A stretch of DNA of 14,243 bases from Hyphomicrobiales bacterium (GCA_016201085.1 JACQDO010000136.1:1-14243), one strand, 5' to 3'. Positions 1 to 7,697 are shown, numbered from the stretch's first letter. The notes: generated by a model from the letters alone, not told the origin. A program made the numbers and translations.

Positions 1-1
1 C

Positions 2-961
2 GATTTCATCAAGGCGGCGCCGTTCGCCACCATCGGCACGGTGCTGTGGATCCTGATCGCCTACAAATTCCACCAGTCGATGATCGACGCGGTCGTTGGC
101 GCCAGCGAAGTTACGCGCAAGGAGGAGCCGCGGCTCTACAACATCCTGGAAAATCTCTGCATCTCGCGCGGCATCACCATGCCGAAGCTGCGCATCGCCG
201 ACGACGACGCGCTCAACGCCTTCGCCACCGGGCTGAACGAAAAGCAATACTCCATCACGGTGACGCGCGGCCTGCTCGACGCGCTCAACGATTCCGAGAT
301 CGAAGCCGTGCTCGGCCACGAGCTCACCCATATCCGCAACGGCGACGTGCGCATGATGGTCATCGCTGTCGTCATCGCCGGCGTGATCTCGTTCTTCGGC
401 GAAATGATCTTCCGCCTGTTCTTCCAGGGCGCGTGGGGCGGCCGTTCGCGCAGCAGCGGCGACGGCGACAAGAAGGGCGGCGCCGGCGCGGCGATTGTGA
501 TCGCGCTGGTGCTGATCGCCATCGCCTGGCTGATGTCGGTGCTGATCCGCTTCGCCCTGTCGCGCCAGCGCGAATATCTCGCCGATTCCGGTTCGGTGGA
601 ACTCACCAAGAATCCCGACGCCATGATCTCGGCGCTACGCAGGATCGAAGGCCGCGGCGAACTGCATGCCGCCAATTCGGCGGTGATGGAAATGTGCATC
701 GACAATCCGCGCGAGGGCTTCGCCGATATTTTCGCCACCCACCCGCCGGTCGACAAGCGCGTCGAGGCGCTGGTGCAATTCGCCGGCGGCCACGACCCCG
801 GGCCGCTGGAGATTGCCGCGCCGGAGCAGCCGGCGCAGATCGAAAGCGCCCCGCCGGTCGGCGGACCGTGGGCTGGCGGCGCCCAAAGCGACAGCGCTAA
901 ACCGTTTTTGCCTGGCGTACCGCCGATCGGCGGCGATGGCCCATGGGGGCCGAAGCGTTAG
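2..961 (+). CDS. M48 family membrane metallopeptidase (5' truncated)
   Basis: Zinc-dependent membrane protease of the M48 (HtpX/Ste24-like) family, expected to act in membrane-protein quality control. The reading frame is open from base 2, so the true start lies outside the window; about 319 residues are visible. The zinc motif HELTH is encoded at 317-331, and the downstream glutamate ligand sits in REYLAD (Glu codon 572-574). A hydrophobic stretch lies just after HELTH (about 355-425) and another precedes REYLAD (about 490-560), as in this family. The C-terminal part carries the family motif THPPVDKRVEAL, followed by a Pro/Gly-rich tail of about 60 residues that is probably disordered. The visible upstream residues are hydrophobic and fit the first membrane segment. 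In many Hyphomicrobiales a lemA gene precedes this protease; that would be just outside the window and is inference. The substrate is unknown. Confidence 0.93.
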   Translation, partial: DFIKAAPFATIGTVLWILIAYKFHQSMIDAVVGASEVTRKEEPRLYNILENLCISRGITMPKLRIADDDALNAFATGLNEKQYSITVTRGLLDALNDSEIEAVLGHELTHIRNGDVRMMVIAVVIAGVISFFGEMIFRLFFQGAWGGRSRSSGDGDKKGGAGAAIVIALVLIAIAWLMSVLIRFALSRQREYLADSGSVELTKNPDAMISALRRIEGRGELHAANSAVMEMCIDNPREGFADIFATHPPVDKRVEALVQFAGGHDPGPLEIAAPEQPAQIESAPPVGGPWAGGAQSDSAKPFLPGVPPIGGDGPWGPKR

Positions 962-970
962 CTCACCTCT

Positions 971-984
971 CCCCGCGCGCGGGG
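971..984. repeat. GC-rich 14-bp perfect palindrome between convergent genes
   Basis: CCCCGCGCGCGGGG is a perfect palindrome in the 33-bp gap between the M48 protease and apt, which converge here. It resembles half of the palindromes often found at gene ends in this order. No T-run follows on either strand, so I do not call it an intrinsic terminator, although a hairpin here could protect 3' ends. Confidence 0.5.
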
Positions 985-994
985 CGACAGAAAA

Positions 995-1543
995 TCAATG
1001 CCCCTCGAACGAGATCAGCGTGCGCACCGGCACGTCCATCTGGCGCAGCTTGGCGGCGCCGCCGAGCTCGGGCAAATCGATGACAAAACAGGCGGCCAGC
1101 ACGTTGGCGCCCATTTGCCGCAGCAATTTCACCGCGCCTTCGGCGGTGCCGCCGGTGGCGATCAGATCGTCCACCAGGATGACGCGCTCGCCCTTTGACA
1201 CCGCGTCCTCGTGCATCTCCATCTCGTCGAGGCCGTACTCGAGCGAATAGGCGATGCTCACGCGCTTGTGCGGCAGCTTGCCTTTCTTGCGGATCGGGAT
1301 GAAGCCGGCCGACACTTGGTGCGCCACCGCGCCGCCGAGAATAAACCCGCGCGCTTCCATGCCGGCGACCTTGTCGATCTTCATGCCGGCCCACGGCTGC
1401 ACCAGCTCATCAACCGCGCGGCGGAAGGCGCGCGCATCGCCCAGCAGCGTGGTGATGTCGCGGAACATGATGCCCGGCTTGTGATAGTCGGGGATGGTGC
1501 GGATGGCTGATTTGAGGTCGTTTTCGAGGGCGGGCGATGTCAT
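995..1543 (-). CDS. apt: Adenine phosphoribosyltransferase
   Basis: Converts adenine and PRPP to AMP and pyrophosphate in the cytoplasm (purine salvage). The 182 residues match the usual family length. The PRPP-binding motif [13 protein letters not shown] spans residues 121-133. The MEARGF motif (62-67) and the flexible-loop region [13 protein letters not shown] (102-114) are also typical of Apt. The ATG at 1543 gives the standard N-terminus ending in [18 protein letters not shown]; the ribosome-binding site is weak. The gene lies 42 bp downstream of the anti-sigma gene on the same strand, so it may be cotranscribed with the sigma module. MtnP, which produces adenine, is encoded about 2.3 kb upstream on the same strand, which suggests an ancestral mtnP-apt salvage cluster. 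Confidence 0.97.
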   Translation of the reverse strand: MTSPALENDLKSAIRTIPDYHKPGIMFRDITTLLGDARAFRRAVDELVQPWAGMKIDKVAGMEARGFILGGAVAHQVSAGFIPIRKKGKLPHKRVSIAYSLEYGLDEMEMHEDAVSKGERVILVDDLIATGGTAEGAVKLLRQMGANVLAACFVIDLPELGGAAKLRQMDVPVRTLISFEGH

Positions 1544-1585
1544 GGCGGCATTTTGGCCGCTCGCTCACCGTTGGTCAAACCGCCA

Positions 1586-2278
1586 TCACAGCGCCAGCGC
1601 GGCATTGCCTTTGAACAGCACCGGGCCGGTCGGCCGGCCGGTGGGCGAGCCGGTGGCGGGCTCAAGCGTGATCTCGAACAACTGATCGGTGCGCAGTGCC
1701 GGCAGATCCTTGAGCGACAGTCGCAGCGTGCGCGCCTGGTTCATCAGACCGACCGACACCGGTCCGCGTTCGCGGCTGGGCAGCGTCCACACTTCCAGCG
1801 CCTTGCCTTCCGGCACGTTGATCGCGGTCAGCGGCAGCAGCACGGCGCGGCCGTCCGCGAAAGTGTGCACCACCGCGCCAGCGCGATTGCCGTCGAGCAG
1901 CACCGCAATCATCACCGGCTGTTGGCGCGCGGCCTTGATGGCGAAGCCGAGGCCGACCGCCAGCACCAGCGCCGCAAGGCTTGCGCCGAGCGCGGTGACG
2001 CGCAGCGCGGCAAGGTTATTCCAGAACCGCGTCCAGGCCGACGGTCCGATGGCGACAGCCGCGCGCGGCATATCGGCTTCGATCCTGCGCCACAGCTCGT
2101 CGCCCGCTGGCTGCGGCGCGGTTGCGTCGTCGAATTCGGCAAACCGCGCGCGCCATTGCTCGACCTCGCGGGCAAAGCCCGGGTCGGCGGCAAGCCGCCG
2201 CTCGGCCATGGCCTTTGCCTCGCCTTCGAGCAGGCCGAGCGCATATTCGCCGGCCAGTGCTTTATCGTCTGGCGTCAT
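1586..2278 (-). CDS. RskA-type membrane anti-sigma factor
   Basis: Predicted single-pass membrane anti-sigma factor that would hold the adjacent ECF sigma factor inactive. The 230 residues divide into three parts. A cytoplasmic N-terminal anti-sigma region begins EYALGLLEGEAKAMAERRLA and contains a WRARFAEFD helix. One transmembrane segment lies at about residues 93-114. A C-terminal RskA-like domain at about 120-230 follows, with VEVWTLP-like (LEVWTLP, 161-167) and VSVGLMN elements. No HxxxCxxC zinc motif is present, which fits the RskA class rather than the ChrR/RsrA class. The chosen ATG overlaps the sigma stop by 4 bp (ATGA), so the two are probably translationally coupled. The same frame stays open further upstream through the sigma gene, but that part is not coding. 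The activating signal cannot be read from the sequence. Confidence 0.9.
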   Translation of the reverse strand: MTPDDKALAGEYALGLLEGEAKAMAERRLAADPGFAREVEQWRARFAEFDDATAPQPAGDELWRRIEADMPRAAVAIGPSAWTRFWNNLAALRVTALGASLAALVLAVGLGFAIKAARQQPVMIAVLLDGNRAGAVVHTFADGRAVLLPLTAINVPEGKALEVWTLPSRERGPVSVGLMNQARTLRLSLKDLPALRTDQLFEITLEPATGSPTGRPTGPVLFKGNAALAL

Positions 2279-2826
2279 CCCATGCACTCCTGCAATGAGA
2301 TCAGGCTGCGTCGCACCCAGCTTTTCACCGTGCCGAGCGGCACGCCGAGCTTGCCGGCGAGTTCGCCGTGCGACAGGCCATGCACATAGGCCAGCACCAC
2401 CACGGCGCGGCGTTCGGCATCGAGCCGTTCGAGGCAGCGACGCAATGCACTCGCTTCCGGCAGATGGGCGAGCGCGTTTTCGGTCGCAGGGGCGGCCTCC
2501 TCCGCACGATCGTCGTCGGCGATGAACCGGCCTTCGTCGCGCAGGATCGAGAGCGCGCAATTGCGCAGGACGGTGTAAAGCCAGGTGCGGGCCGCGCCTT
2601 TTTGCGGATCGAACGAGCGCGCCGCCCGCCACACCCGCATGAAGGTTTCCTGCACGGCTTCTTCCGCCAGATCCTGCCGTCGCAGCATGCGCCGTGCCAC
2701 ACCGATCATGCGGCCGGCTTCGAGGTCGTAGATGACGCGCAGGGCCGTACGGTCGCCGGCCGCGCAACGGGCAATGGCCGCGGCAACTTGCGCTTCCGTC
2801 GCATTGTCCTGCGCTGAGCCGGTCAT
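2275..2826 (-). CDS. ECF-type RNA polymerase sigma factor
   Basis: Alternative sigma factor of the extracytoplasmic-function (sigma-70 region 2 plus region 4 only) type, 183 residues. Region 2 spans about 29-98, with DLAEEAVQETFMRVWRAA and FDPQKGAARTWLYTVLRN. Region 4 spans about 126-180 with the helix-turn-helix LSHGELAGKLGVPLGTVKSW. The linker (about 100-125) is short and acidic/Ala-rich. The closest relatives by appearance are SigK/RpoE-like ECFs paired with RskA anti-sigma factors. A possible GAGG ribosome-binding site lies 10 nt before the ATG. The gene overlaps the anti-sigma gene by 4 bp and is divergent from a DUF4394 gene. Its upstream region carries a motif shared with that gene's promoter region, which suggests autoregulation. 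The exact ECF group is not assigned. Confidence 0.95.
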   Translation of the reverse strand: MTGSAQDNATEAQVAAAIARCAAGDRTALRVIYDLEAGRMIGVARRMLRRQDLAEEAVQETFMRVWRAARSFDPQKGAARTWLYTVLRNCALSILRDEGRFIADDDRAEEAAPATENALAHLPEASALRRCLERLDAERRAVVVLAYVHGLSHGELAGKLGVPLGTVKSWVRRSLISLQECMG

Positions 2827-2882
2827 CGAGGCTTGCCCTCAGGCATCCATATTACTCGAAAAGCCCTGGTGCGGGCCAATAT

Positions 2883-2917
2883 CATAAGGGGTACCCCGCC
2901 CACCCCCGTTTGGATGC
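2883..2917 (-). promoter_or_regulatory. Candidate ECF-dependent promoter of the sigma/anti-sigma operon
   Basis: Read on the - strand, GCATCC (2917-2912) is followed after 17 nt by GTACCCCTTATG (2894-2883). The same two boxes occur on the other strand in front of the divergent DUF4394 gene. The spacing fits a -35/-10 pair, and the -10-like box is 56 nt upstream of the sigma start codon. The function as a promoter is inferred. Confidence 0.55.
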
Positions 2918-2950
2918 AGGCCTGCTCACAAATTTGTTATGGCCGCCGGC

Positions 2951-2986
2951 GCATCCGGCAGCCCGCTCCGCTCCGTACCCCCTATG
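2951..2986 (+). promoter_or_regulatory. Candidate ECF-dependent promoter of the DUF4394 gene
   Basis: GCATCC (2951-2956) is followed after 18 nt by GTACCCCCTATG (2975-2986), 41 nt before the DUF4394 start codon. The downstream box differs at one of 12 positions from the one in front of the sigma gene, and the upstream box is identical. This would give a leader of roughly 40 nt containing the AGGGAGAG ribosome-binding site at 3016-3023. Confidence 0.55.
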
Positions 2987-3027
2987 TCGTCGCATCTAGA
3001 GGCGACAGCAACATCAGGGAGAGTGCG

Positions 3028-3822
3028 ATGAAATTCCGGACATTGATGGCCGCGTCCGCCGCGGTTCTGCTCAGCGCCGTGGCCGCGCAGGCCACCGAGG
3101 TCGCCGCGCTATCGGGCGACAACACCATCTCGATCATCAACACCACTGCCAAGAAGGTCACCAAGACCTGGAAGATCCAGGGCGTCAGCGGGCGCGTGCT
3201 CGGCATCGACGTGCGCCCGGCCGACAACATGCTCTATGCCGTAAGCGCCGAGGGCGGCGTCTATACCGTCGATCTCGCAACCGGCAAAGCGACGATGAAG
3301 TCGAAGCTGGAGAAGACGCTGAACGCCGGCACCTCGGCCACCATCGACTTCAATCCGGTCGCCGACCGTCTGCGCTTGATCGGCAGCGACGGCATGAATC
3401 TGCGCGCCAACGTGGATGACGGCAAGGTCATCATCGACGGCCAGCTCAAGTTCGCCGAAATCGACATGCACAAGGGCGAGAAGCCGAACGTGGTCGCCGG
3501 CGCCTACATCAACTCAGTCAAGGGCGCCAAGGAAACCGCTTTGTACGACATCGACGCCACCATCGGCGGTCTGCTCAAGCAGGCGCCGCCGAATGAAGGC
3601 ACCCTCAATGCGGTCGGCAAGCTCGGTATCAAGGTCACCACCGTCGCCTTCGACATCTGGTCGGATGGCAGCAAGAACGAGGCCTGGCTGATGTCCGGCG
3701 ACTGGCTGCTCAGCGTCGATCTCGCCACCGGCAAGGCGACGCCCGCGGTTCAGATCAAGGGCGTGAGCGGTATCCGCGATATCGCCATCCTCCCCGCCAT
3801 GGCGAACATGAAGTCCATGTAA
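3028..3822 (+). CDS. Secreted DUF4394 domain protein
   Basis: Exported protein of 264 residues, function unknown. The start at 3028 is chosen because AGGGAGAG lies just upstream and the product then opens with a clear signal peptide (residues 1-22, cleavage after AQA). The upstream in-frame extension to 2833 would bury that signal. The mature part matches DUF4394, a repeat-rich, probably beta-propeller-like fold. Recognisable elements are GIDVRPADNMLYAVS, a YTVDLATGKAT repeat that recurs near the C-terminus as SVDLATGKAT, FNPVADRLRLIGSDGMNLR, and LYDIDATIGGLLKQAPPNEG followed by GTLNAVGKLG. It is divergent from the ECF sigma gene and carries the same candidate promoter motif, so it is the likely target of that sigma factor and acts in the periplasm or outside the cell. 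Confidence 0.9.
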   Translation: MKFRTLMAASAAVLLSAVAAQATEVAALSGDNTISIINTTAKKVTKTWKIQGVSGRVLGIDVRPADNMLYAVSAEGGVYTVDLATGKATMKSKLEKTLNAGTSATIDFNPVADRLRLIGSDGMNLRANVDDGKVIIDGQLKFAEIDMHKGEKPNVVAGAYINSVKGAKETALYDIDATIGGLLKQAPPNEGTLNAVGKLGIKVTTVAFDIWSDGSKNEAWLMSGDWLLSVDLATGKATPAVQIKGVSGIRDIAILPAMANMKSM

Positions 3823-3839
3823 GTCGTCATCGGCAGTCC

Positions 3840-3882
3840 GGCGCGCGCCAAGACTCCCCGCTTGGCGCGCGTCGCCATTTTT
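3840..3882 (+). terminator. Rho-independent terminator of the DUF4394 gene
   Basis: GCGCGCGCCAAG (3841-3852) pairs with CTTGGCGCGCGT (3861-3872) over 11 Watson-Crick pairs plus one G-T pair, with an 8-nt loop. TTTTT follows at 3878-3882. It lies 18 nt after the DUF4394 stop. The - strand side has no T-run, so it probably does not terminate mtnP efficiently. Confidence 0.85.
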
Positions 3883-3886
3883 AAGG

Positions 3887-4765
3887 CTAGCGACGCTCGA
3901 GCACCCGGCCCGCCACCGCGTCGAGCTTCTTGATCAGCTCGGGGTCGCGCGCCGATTGCGCGGTGATCAGCGCGTTGTCGAGCGCGCGGTCGGAGCCGAT
4001 CGGGCACGGCTCATGCTCGCGCGGGAAATCGCGCGCCAGCCGCGCCACCAGGCGCTGCGCACGCTCGGCATTGGCATGCACCAGCTTGATGATGTCCTGC
4101 ACGGTGACGGCGTCATGGTCGGGATGCCAGCAGTCGTAATCCGTCACCATGGCGAGGGTGGCGTAGCAGAGCTCGGCTTCGCGCGCGAGCTTGGCCTCCG
4201 GCATGTTGGTCATGCCGATTACCGAATAGCCGAGCTGCTTGTAGGTCATGCTTTCGGCGTAGCTGGAGAACTGCGGCCCCTCCATGCAGACATAAGTGCC
4301 GTCGCGCACCACCGCGATGTCTTCCGCGCGCGCCGCTTCCGCAATGTGGATGCGCAGGCGTGGGCTGACCGGGTGCGCCATCGAGACATGCGCCACCAGC
4401 CCCTTGCCGAAGAACGAGCTCTCGCGCTTGTGGGTGCGGTCGACGAACTGGTCGACCAATACGAATGTGCCGGGCGGCAGTTCCTCCTTGAACGAGCCGC
4501 AGGCCGACAGCGAGACGAGATCGGTGACGCCGGCGCGCTTGAGCACGTCGATATTGGCGCGGTAGTTGATGTCGGAGGGCGACAGCCGGTGGCCCTTGTC
4601 GTGGCGCGGCAGGAACACGATCGGCAGGCCGGCGATATCGCCGATGCGCAGCGCGCCGGACTGCTCACCCCAAGGGCTCGGAATTCGCTGCTCGCGCACG
4701 TTTTGTAGGCCCGGCAGATCGTAGATGCCGCTGCCGCCAATGATACCTAAAACCGCTTTGGCCAT
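3887..4765 (-). CDS. mtnP: S-methyl-5'-thioadenosine phosphorylase
   Basis: Cleaves 5'-methylthioadenosine with phosphate to adenine and methylthioribose-1-phosphate, in the cytoplasm (methionine and adenine salvage). With the ATG at 4765 it has 292 residues, normal for the family. A TTG four codons upstream is possible but less likely, because GGGG before the ATG can serve as ribosome-binding site. Visible motifs are GIIGGSGIYDL (7-17), the phosphate-binding RHDKGH (54-59), MEGPQFSSYAES (161-172), GMTNMPEAKLAREAEL (184-199) and TDYDCW (208-213). This combination points to MTA phosphorylase rather than purine nucleoside phosphorylase, though specificity cannot be proven from sequence. It lies downstream of petABC but is separated by a terminator. 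Apt, which uses its adenine product, is encoded further downstream on the same strand. Confidence 0.95.
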   Translation of the reverse strand: MAKAVLGIIGGSGIYDLPGLQNVREQRIPSPWGEQSGALRIGDIAGLPIVFLPRHDKGHRLSPSDINYRANIDVLKRAGVTDLVSLSACGSFKEELPPGTFVLVDQFVDRTHKRESSFFGKGLVAHVSMAHPVSPRLRIHIAEAARAEDIAVVRDGTYVCMEGPQFSSYAESMTYKQLGYSVIGMTNMPEAKLAREAELCYATLAMVTDYDCWHPDHDAVTVQDIIKLVHANAERAQRLVARLARDFPREHEPCPIGSDRALDNALITAQSARDPELIKKLDAVAGRVLERR

Positions 4766-4788
4766 CGCTTGCCCCAATTCATGCTCTC

Positions 4789-4817
4789 AAAAACGAAAGG
4801 GCCCGAAACCGGGCCCC
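4789..4817 (-). terminator. Rho-independent terminator after petABC
   Basis: On the - strand GGGCCCG pairs with CGGGCCC (4816-4810 with 4805-4799) around a 4-nt loop, followed by TTTCGTTTTT (down to 4789). It sits 23 nt after the petC stop and ends about 23 nt before the mtnP start codon. Confidence 0.85.
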
Positions 4818-4840
4818 AACGTCAAGAGATTTTATGCCAC

Positions 4841-5671
4841 TCAATGCACGTCCGACCACACCTTCTTCTTGGTGAAGTACAGCAGCCCCGCGAACACGAT
4901 GAGGAAGATCATCACCTGGAAGCCGATGCGCTTGCGCGCCATCATGTGCGGCTCGGCCGCCCAGACCATGAACGCGGCAACGTCCTTGGCATATTGTTCG
5001 ACCGTTGCCGGCGAACCGTCGTCGAAGGTCACCTGGCCGGCCGTCAGCGGCGGCGGCATGGCGATGTTGTGACCGGGGAAATATTTGTTGTAATGACCGC
5101 CGGACGGAAGCGCGAAGCCCTTCGGCGGATCCTCGTAGCCCTTGAGCAGCGCGGCGATATAGTCGGGCCCCTGCTCCTGATACTGCGTGATCAGGTCGAA
5201 CACGAACCAGGGGAAGCCGCGCTCGTAAGTGCGCGCCTTGGCGAGCACCGACATGTCCGGCGGCGGCACGCCGTATTGCGCCTTGGCGGCGAGTTCGTTG
5301 GCGAACGGCGACGGGAAATGATCGGCCGGCCGGCCGGCGCGTTCGATCGGATTGCCGAGGTCGTCGGTATCCTTGACCTTGTATTCGGCCGCCACCGCCG
5401 CCACCTGCGCGGCCGAGTAGCCGAGCGCGCCGGCATCGCCCAGATTGCGGAACGCCACCATGTCGAGCGAATGGCAGTTGGCGCAGACCTCGCGGAAGAC
5501 CTTGAAGCCGCGCTGTAGCTGAGCCTCGTCGAATTTGCCGAACGGACCGGAGAACGACCACTTGATGCGCGGCGGCTGCGGCGTGTCGTGATCCTGCGCA
5601 AACGCCGGCGCGCCAAACGCGGCAACAAAGCCTGCGAGGGTGAGAGCGATGATGGTGCGCTGCATCGTCAT
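4841..5671 (-). CDS. petC: Cytochrome c1 of the bc1 complex
   Basis: Membrane-anchored c-type cytochrome that carries electrons from the Rieske protein to soluble or membrane cytochrome c in the ubiquinol-cytochrome c reductase. The 276 residues open with a Sec signal peptide (about 1-25, APAFA cleavage region). The haem site is CANCH at 63-67, and the axial methionine is probably Met205 in NIAMPPPL. A C-terminal membrane anchor spans about 250-266 and is followed by KKK. The first of two nearby ATGs is chosen because GGGGGA lies 6 nt before it. The gene starts 14 bp after the petB stop, so it is in the petABC operon. It is a stand-alone gene, not fused to cytochrome b as in Bradyrhizobium fbcH. 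Confidence 0.97.
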   Translation of the reverse strand: MTMQRTIIALTLAGFVAAFGAPAFAQDHDTPQPPRIKWSFSGPFGKFDEAQLQRGFKVFREVCANCHSLDMVAFRNLGDAGALGYSAAQVAAVAAEYKVKDTDDLGNPIERAGRPADHFPSPFANELAAKAQYGVPPPDMSVLAKARTYERGFPWFVFDLITQYQEQGPDYIAALLKGYEDPPKGFALPSGGHYNKYFPGHNIAMPPPLTAGQVTFDDGSPATVEQYAKDVAAFMVWAAEPHMMARKRIGFQVMIFLIVFAGLLYFTKKKVWSDVH

Positions 5672-5685
5672 GGCGATTCCCCCGC

Positions 5686-6912
5686 TCACGCTTTCGCGCC
5701 CAGAACCGATTCCGAAATCGAATTCGGCAACGGCTTGGTTTTCTCGAATATCCCGAGCAGCGGCAGGATGATGAGGAAAAAGGCGAAGTAGTAGACGGTT
5801 AAGATGCGCGACAGCAGGACAGAGAGGCCTTCCGGCGGCTTGGTGCCGAGCCAGCCCAGCGCCACGCAAACGATCACGAACAGCCAGAAGAACTGCCGGA
5901 ACAGCGGCCGATAGCGCGCCGAGCGCACCTTCGAGGTATCGAGCCAGGGCAGGAAGGCCAGGACCACGATCGATGCACCGAGCGCGCCGACGCCCAACAG
6001 CTTGTCGGGAATGGCCCGCAGGATCGCGTAGAACGGCAGGTAGTACCACTCCGGCACGATATGCGTCGGCGTCACCGCCGGATTGGCCGGGATGTAGTTG
6101 TCGGGGTGGCCGAGGAAGTTCGGGATGTAGAACACGAACCACGCCAACACGATGCAGAAGCACACCATGAAGAAGCCGTCCTTCACGGTGGCGTAAGGCG
6201 TGAACGGCACGGTGTCCTTGTCCGACTTCGGCTCGATGCCGGCCGGATTGTTCTGGCCCGTCACATGCAGCGCCCAGACATGCAGCACCACCGCGCCGGC
6301 GATCACGAACGGCAGCAGGTAGTGCAGCGAGTAGAAGCGGTTGAGCGTCGGATTGCCGACGGCATAGCCGCCCCACAGCCAGCTCACGATAGGCTCGCCA
6401 ATGCCGGGAAGCGCCGAGAACAGATTGGTGATCACGGTCGCCGCCCAGAAGCTCATCTGGCCCCAGACCAGCACGTAGCCCATGAAGCCGGTCGCCATCA
6501 TCAGCCCGTAAATGATGACGCCGAGGATCCACAGCACTTCGCGCGGCTCCTTGTAGGAGCCGTAATAGATGCCGCGCAGCATGTGGATGTAGACGGCGAG
6601 GAAGAACATCGCGGCGCCGTTGGCGTGCAGATAGCGCAGCAGCCAACCGTAGTTGACGTCGCGCATGCTCGCCTCGACCGACTTGAAGGCGAGGTCGACG
6701 TGCGGGGTGTAGTGCATCGTCAGCACGATGCCGGTGATGATCTGCACCCCCAGCATGAACGACAGAATGCCGCCGAACGTCCACCAGTAGTTCAGGTTAC
6801 GCGGCGTAGGATACGCGATGAACGAGGAATGGATCAGGCCGCCGATCGGCAACCGCTTCTCGATCCATTGCAGAACTTTGTTCTGCGGCTGGTAAGTCGA
6901 TGGTCCGCTCAT
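5686..6912 (-). CDS. petB: Cytochrome b of the bc1 complex
   Basis: Integral membrane subunit of ubiquinol-cytochrome c reductase that holds both b haems and the quinol-oxidising and quinone-reducing sites. The 408 residues are full length for a bacterial cytochrome b, with about eight membrane helices. The four haem ligands are visible with the conserved 14-residue spacing: His96/His110 and His197/His211. The quinol-site motif PEWY is at 287-290. The ATG at 6912 lies 2 bp after the petA stop, so petA, petB and petC form one operon. The C-terminus ends ESVLGAKA without continuing into cytochrome c1. Confidence 0.98.
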   Translation of the reverse strand: MSGPSTYQPQNKVLQWIEKRLPIGGLIHSSFIAYPTPRNLNYWWTFGGILSFMLGVQIITGIVLTMHYTPHVDLAFKSVEASMRDVNYGWLLRYLHANGAAMFFLAVYIHMLRGIYYGSYKEPREVLWILGVIIYGLMMATGFMGYVLVWGQMSFWAATVITNLFSALPGIGEPIVSWLWGGYAVGNPTLNRFYSLHYLLPFVIAGAVVLHVWALHVTGQNNPAGIEPKSDKDTVPFTPYATVKDGFFMVCFCIVLAWFVFYIPNFLGHPDNYIPANPAVTPTHIVPEWYYLPFYAILRAIPDKLLGVGALGASIVVLAFLPWLDTSKVRSARYRPLFRQFFWLFVIVCVALGWLGTKPPEGLSVLLSRILTVYYFAFFLIILPLLGIFEKTKPLPNSISESVLGAKA

Positions 6913-6914
6913 GA

Positions 6915-7442
6915 TCAGCCGATCCGGATCTTATTGTCGGAGACGAAGGTGTAGGGCGGTAGCTCCAGGTTCTTGGGCGCCGGGCCTTTCCGGATGCGGC
7001 CGGAAGTGTCGTACTGCGAGCCGTGGCACGGGCAGAACCAGCCGTCATATTCGCCCTGCTTGGCGATCGGGATGCAGCCGAGATGGGTGCAGATGCCGAT
7101 GACGACCAGCCATTGATCGTGGCCTTGCTTGACGCGCGCGTTGTCGGATTCCGGATCGGGCAGGCTGGCGACGGCAACCTTCTGCGCTTCCTCGATCTCC
7201 TTTTTGGTACGATGGGAGATGAAGATCGGCTTCGAGCGCCAGAACACCTTGATGATCTGCCCCTCGGCGATGGGGGCGAGATCGATCTCGACCGGCGCGC
7301 CCGCGGCAATGGTCGAGGCATCGGGGTTCATCTGCGCGATGAGCGGCACCAGGGCCGCGGCAGCCCCCACCGCGCCGACGGCGCCGGTGGCGATATAGAG
7401 AAAATCGCGGCGCGTGTGCTCCGCCGAAGACACGGTCGTCAC
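6915..7442 (-). CDS. petA: Rieske iron-sulfur subunit of the bc1 complex
   Basis: 2Fe-2S protein that takes electrons from quinol at the periplasmic side of the bc1 complex. The 175 residues begin with a Tat-type signal anchor ([11 protein letters not shown], then a hydrophobic stretch to about residue 36). The cluster-binding motifs are CTHLGC (118-123) and CPCHGSQYD (137-145): ligands Cys118, His120, Cys137 and His140, with the expected Cys123-Cys139 disulfide. The start is a GTG at 7442, supported by a strong purine-rich stretch (GGGGGAGAGGG) about 8 nt upstream and by the expected short N-terminus before the twin arginines. It is the first gene of petABC. Confidence 0.97.
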   Translation of the reverse strand: MTTVSSAEHTRRDFLYIATGAVGAVGAAAALVPLIAQMNPDASTIAAGAPVEIDLAPIAEGQIIKVFWRSKPIFISHRTKKEIEEAQKVAVASLPDPESDNARVKQGHDQWLVVIGICTHLGCIPIAKQGEYDGWFCPCHGSQYDTSGRIRKGPAPKNLELPPYTFVSDNKIRIG

Positions 7443-7697
7443 GTCTGGTCCCTCTCCCCCGGGTGACTTGGATCATCCGCCCACAGCTGGGAGCCTGGGA
7501 TCTTGAGGTCCCTCGGCGGCGGGGCGGACCGCATGCGGCTACCCTGGGAAAGGCAACACCGCGCATCGGTGGTTTTTATTGGCACCCTTGCGGAAAGAGC
7601 GCAAGTCCAGTATCGCGCCCGGGCTCTTTAGCCGCATAAATCGTTCGTCTAGAGCGGCTTATCCAAGCCTTTGTGCGGTCATCCTCAGGCCGGCCCG
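7443..7697. other. Divergent intergenic region between petA and trmL
   Basis: These 255 bp must hold the promoters of petABC (-) and trmL (+). I see no convincing gene. A 6-bp inverted repeat, CTTGCG (7587-7592) and CGCAAG (7600-7605), lies near the middle. On the - strand TTGCGC followed after 18 nt by AATAAA is a weak promoter candidate for petABC. Nothing here is strong enough to name a regulator. Confidence 0.35.

Noticed and set aside
971..984. Intrinsic terminator between the M48 protease and apt
   Set aside because: The palindrome has no loop to speak of and no T-run on either strand.
2833..3027. N-terminal extension of the DUF4394 gene
   Set aside because: It crosses the proposed promoter and would bury the signal peptide; the start at 3028 has a good ribosome-binding site.
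4841..6784. A very long - strand frame continuing upstream from petC through most of petB
   Set aside because: The upstream part is a different frame from petB, is rich in Arg/Ala/His and lacks any domain; it is a stop-poor shadow of GC-rich coding DNA. Only 4841-5671 is petC.
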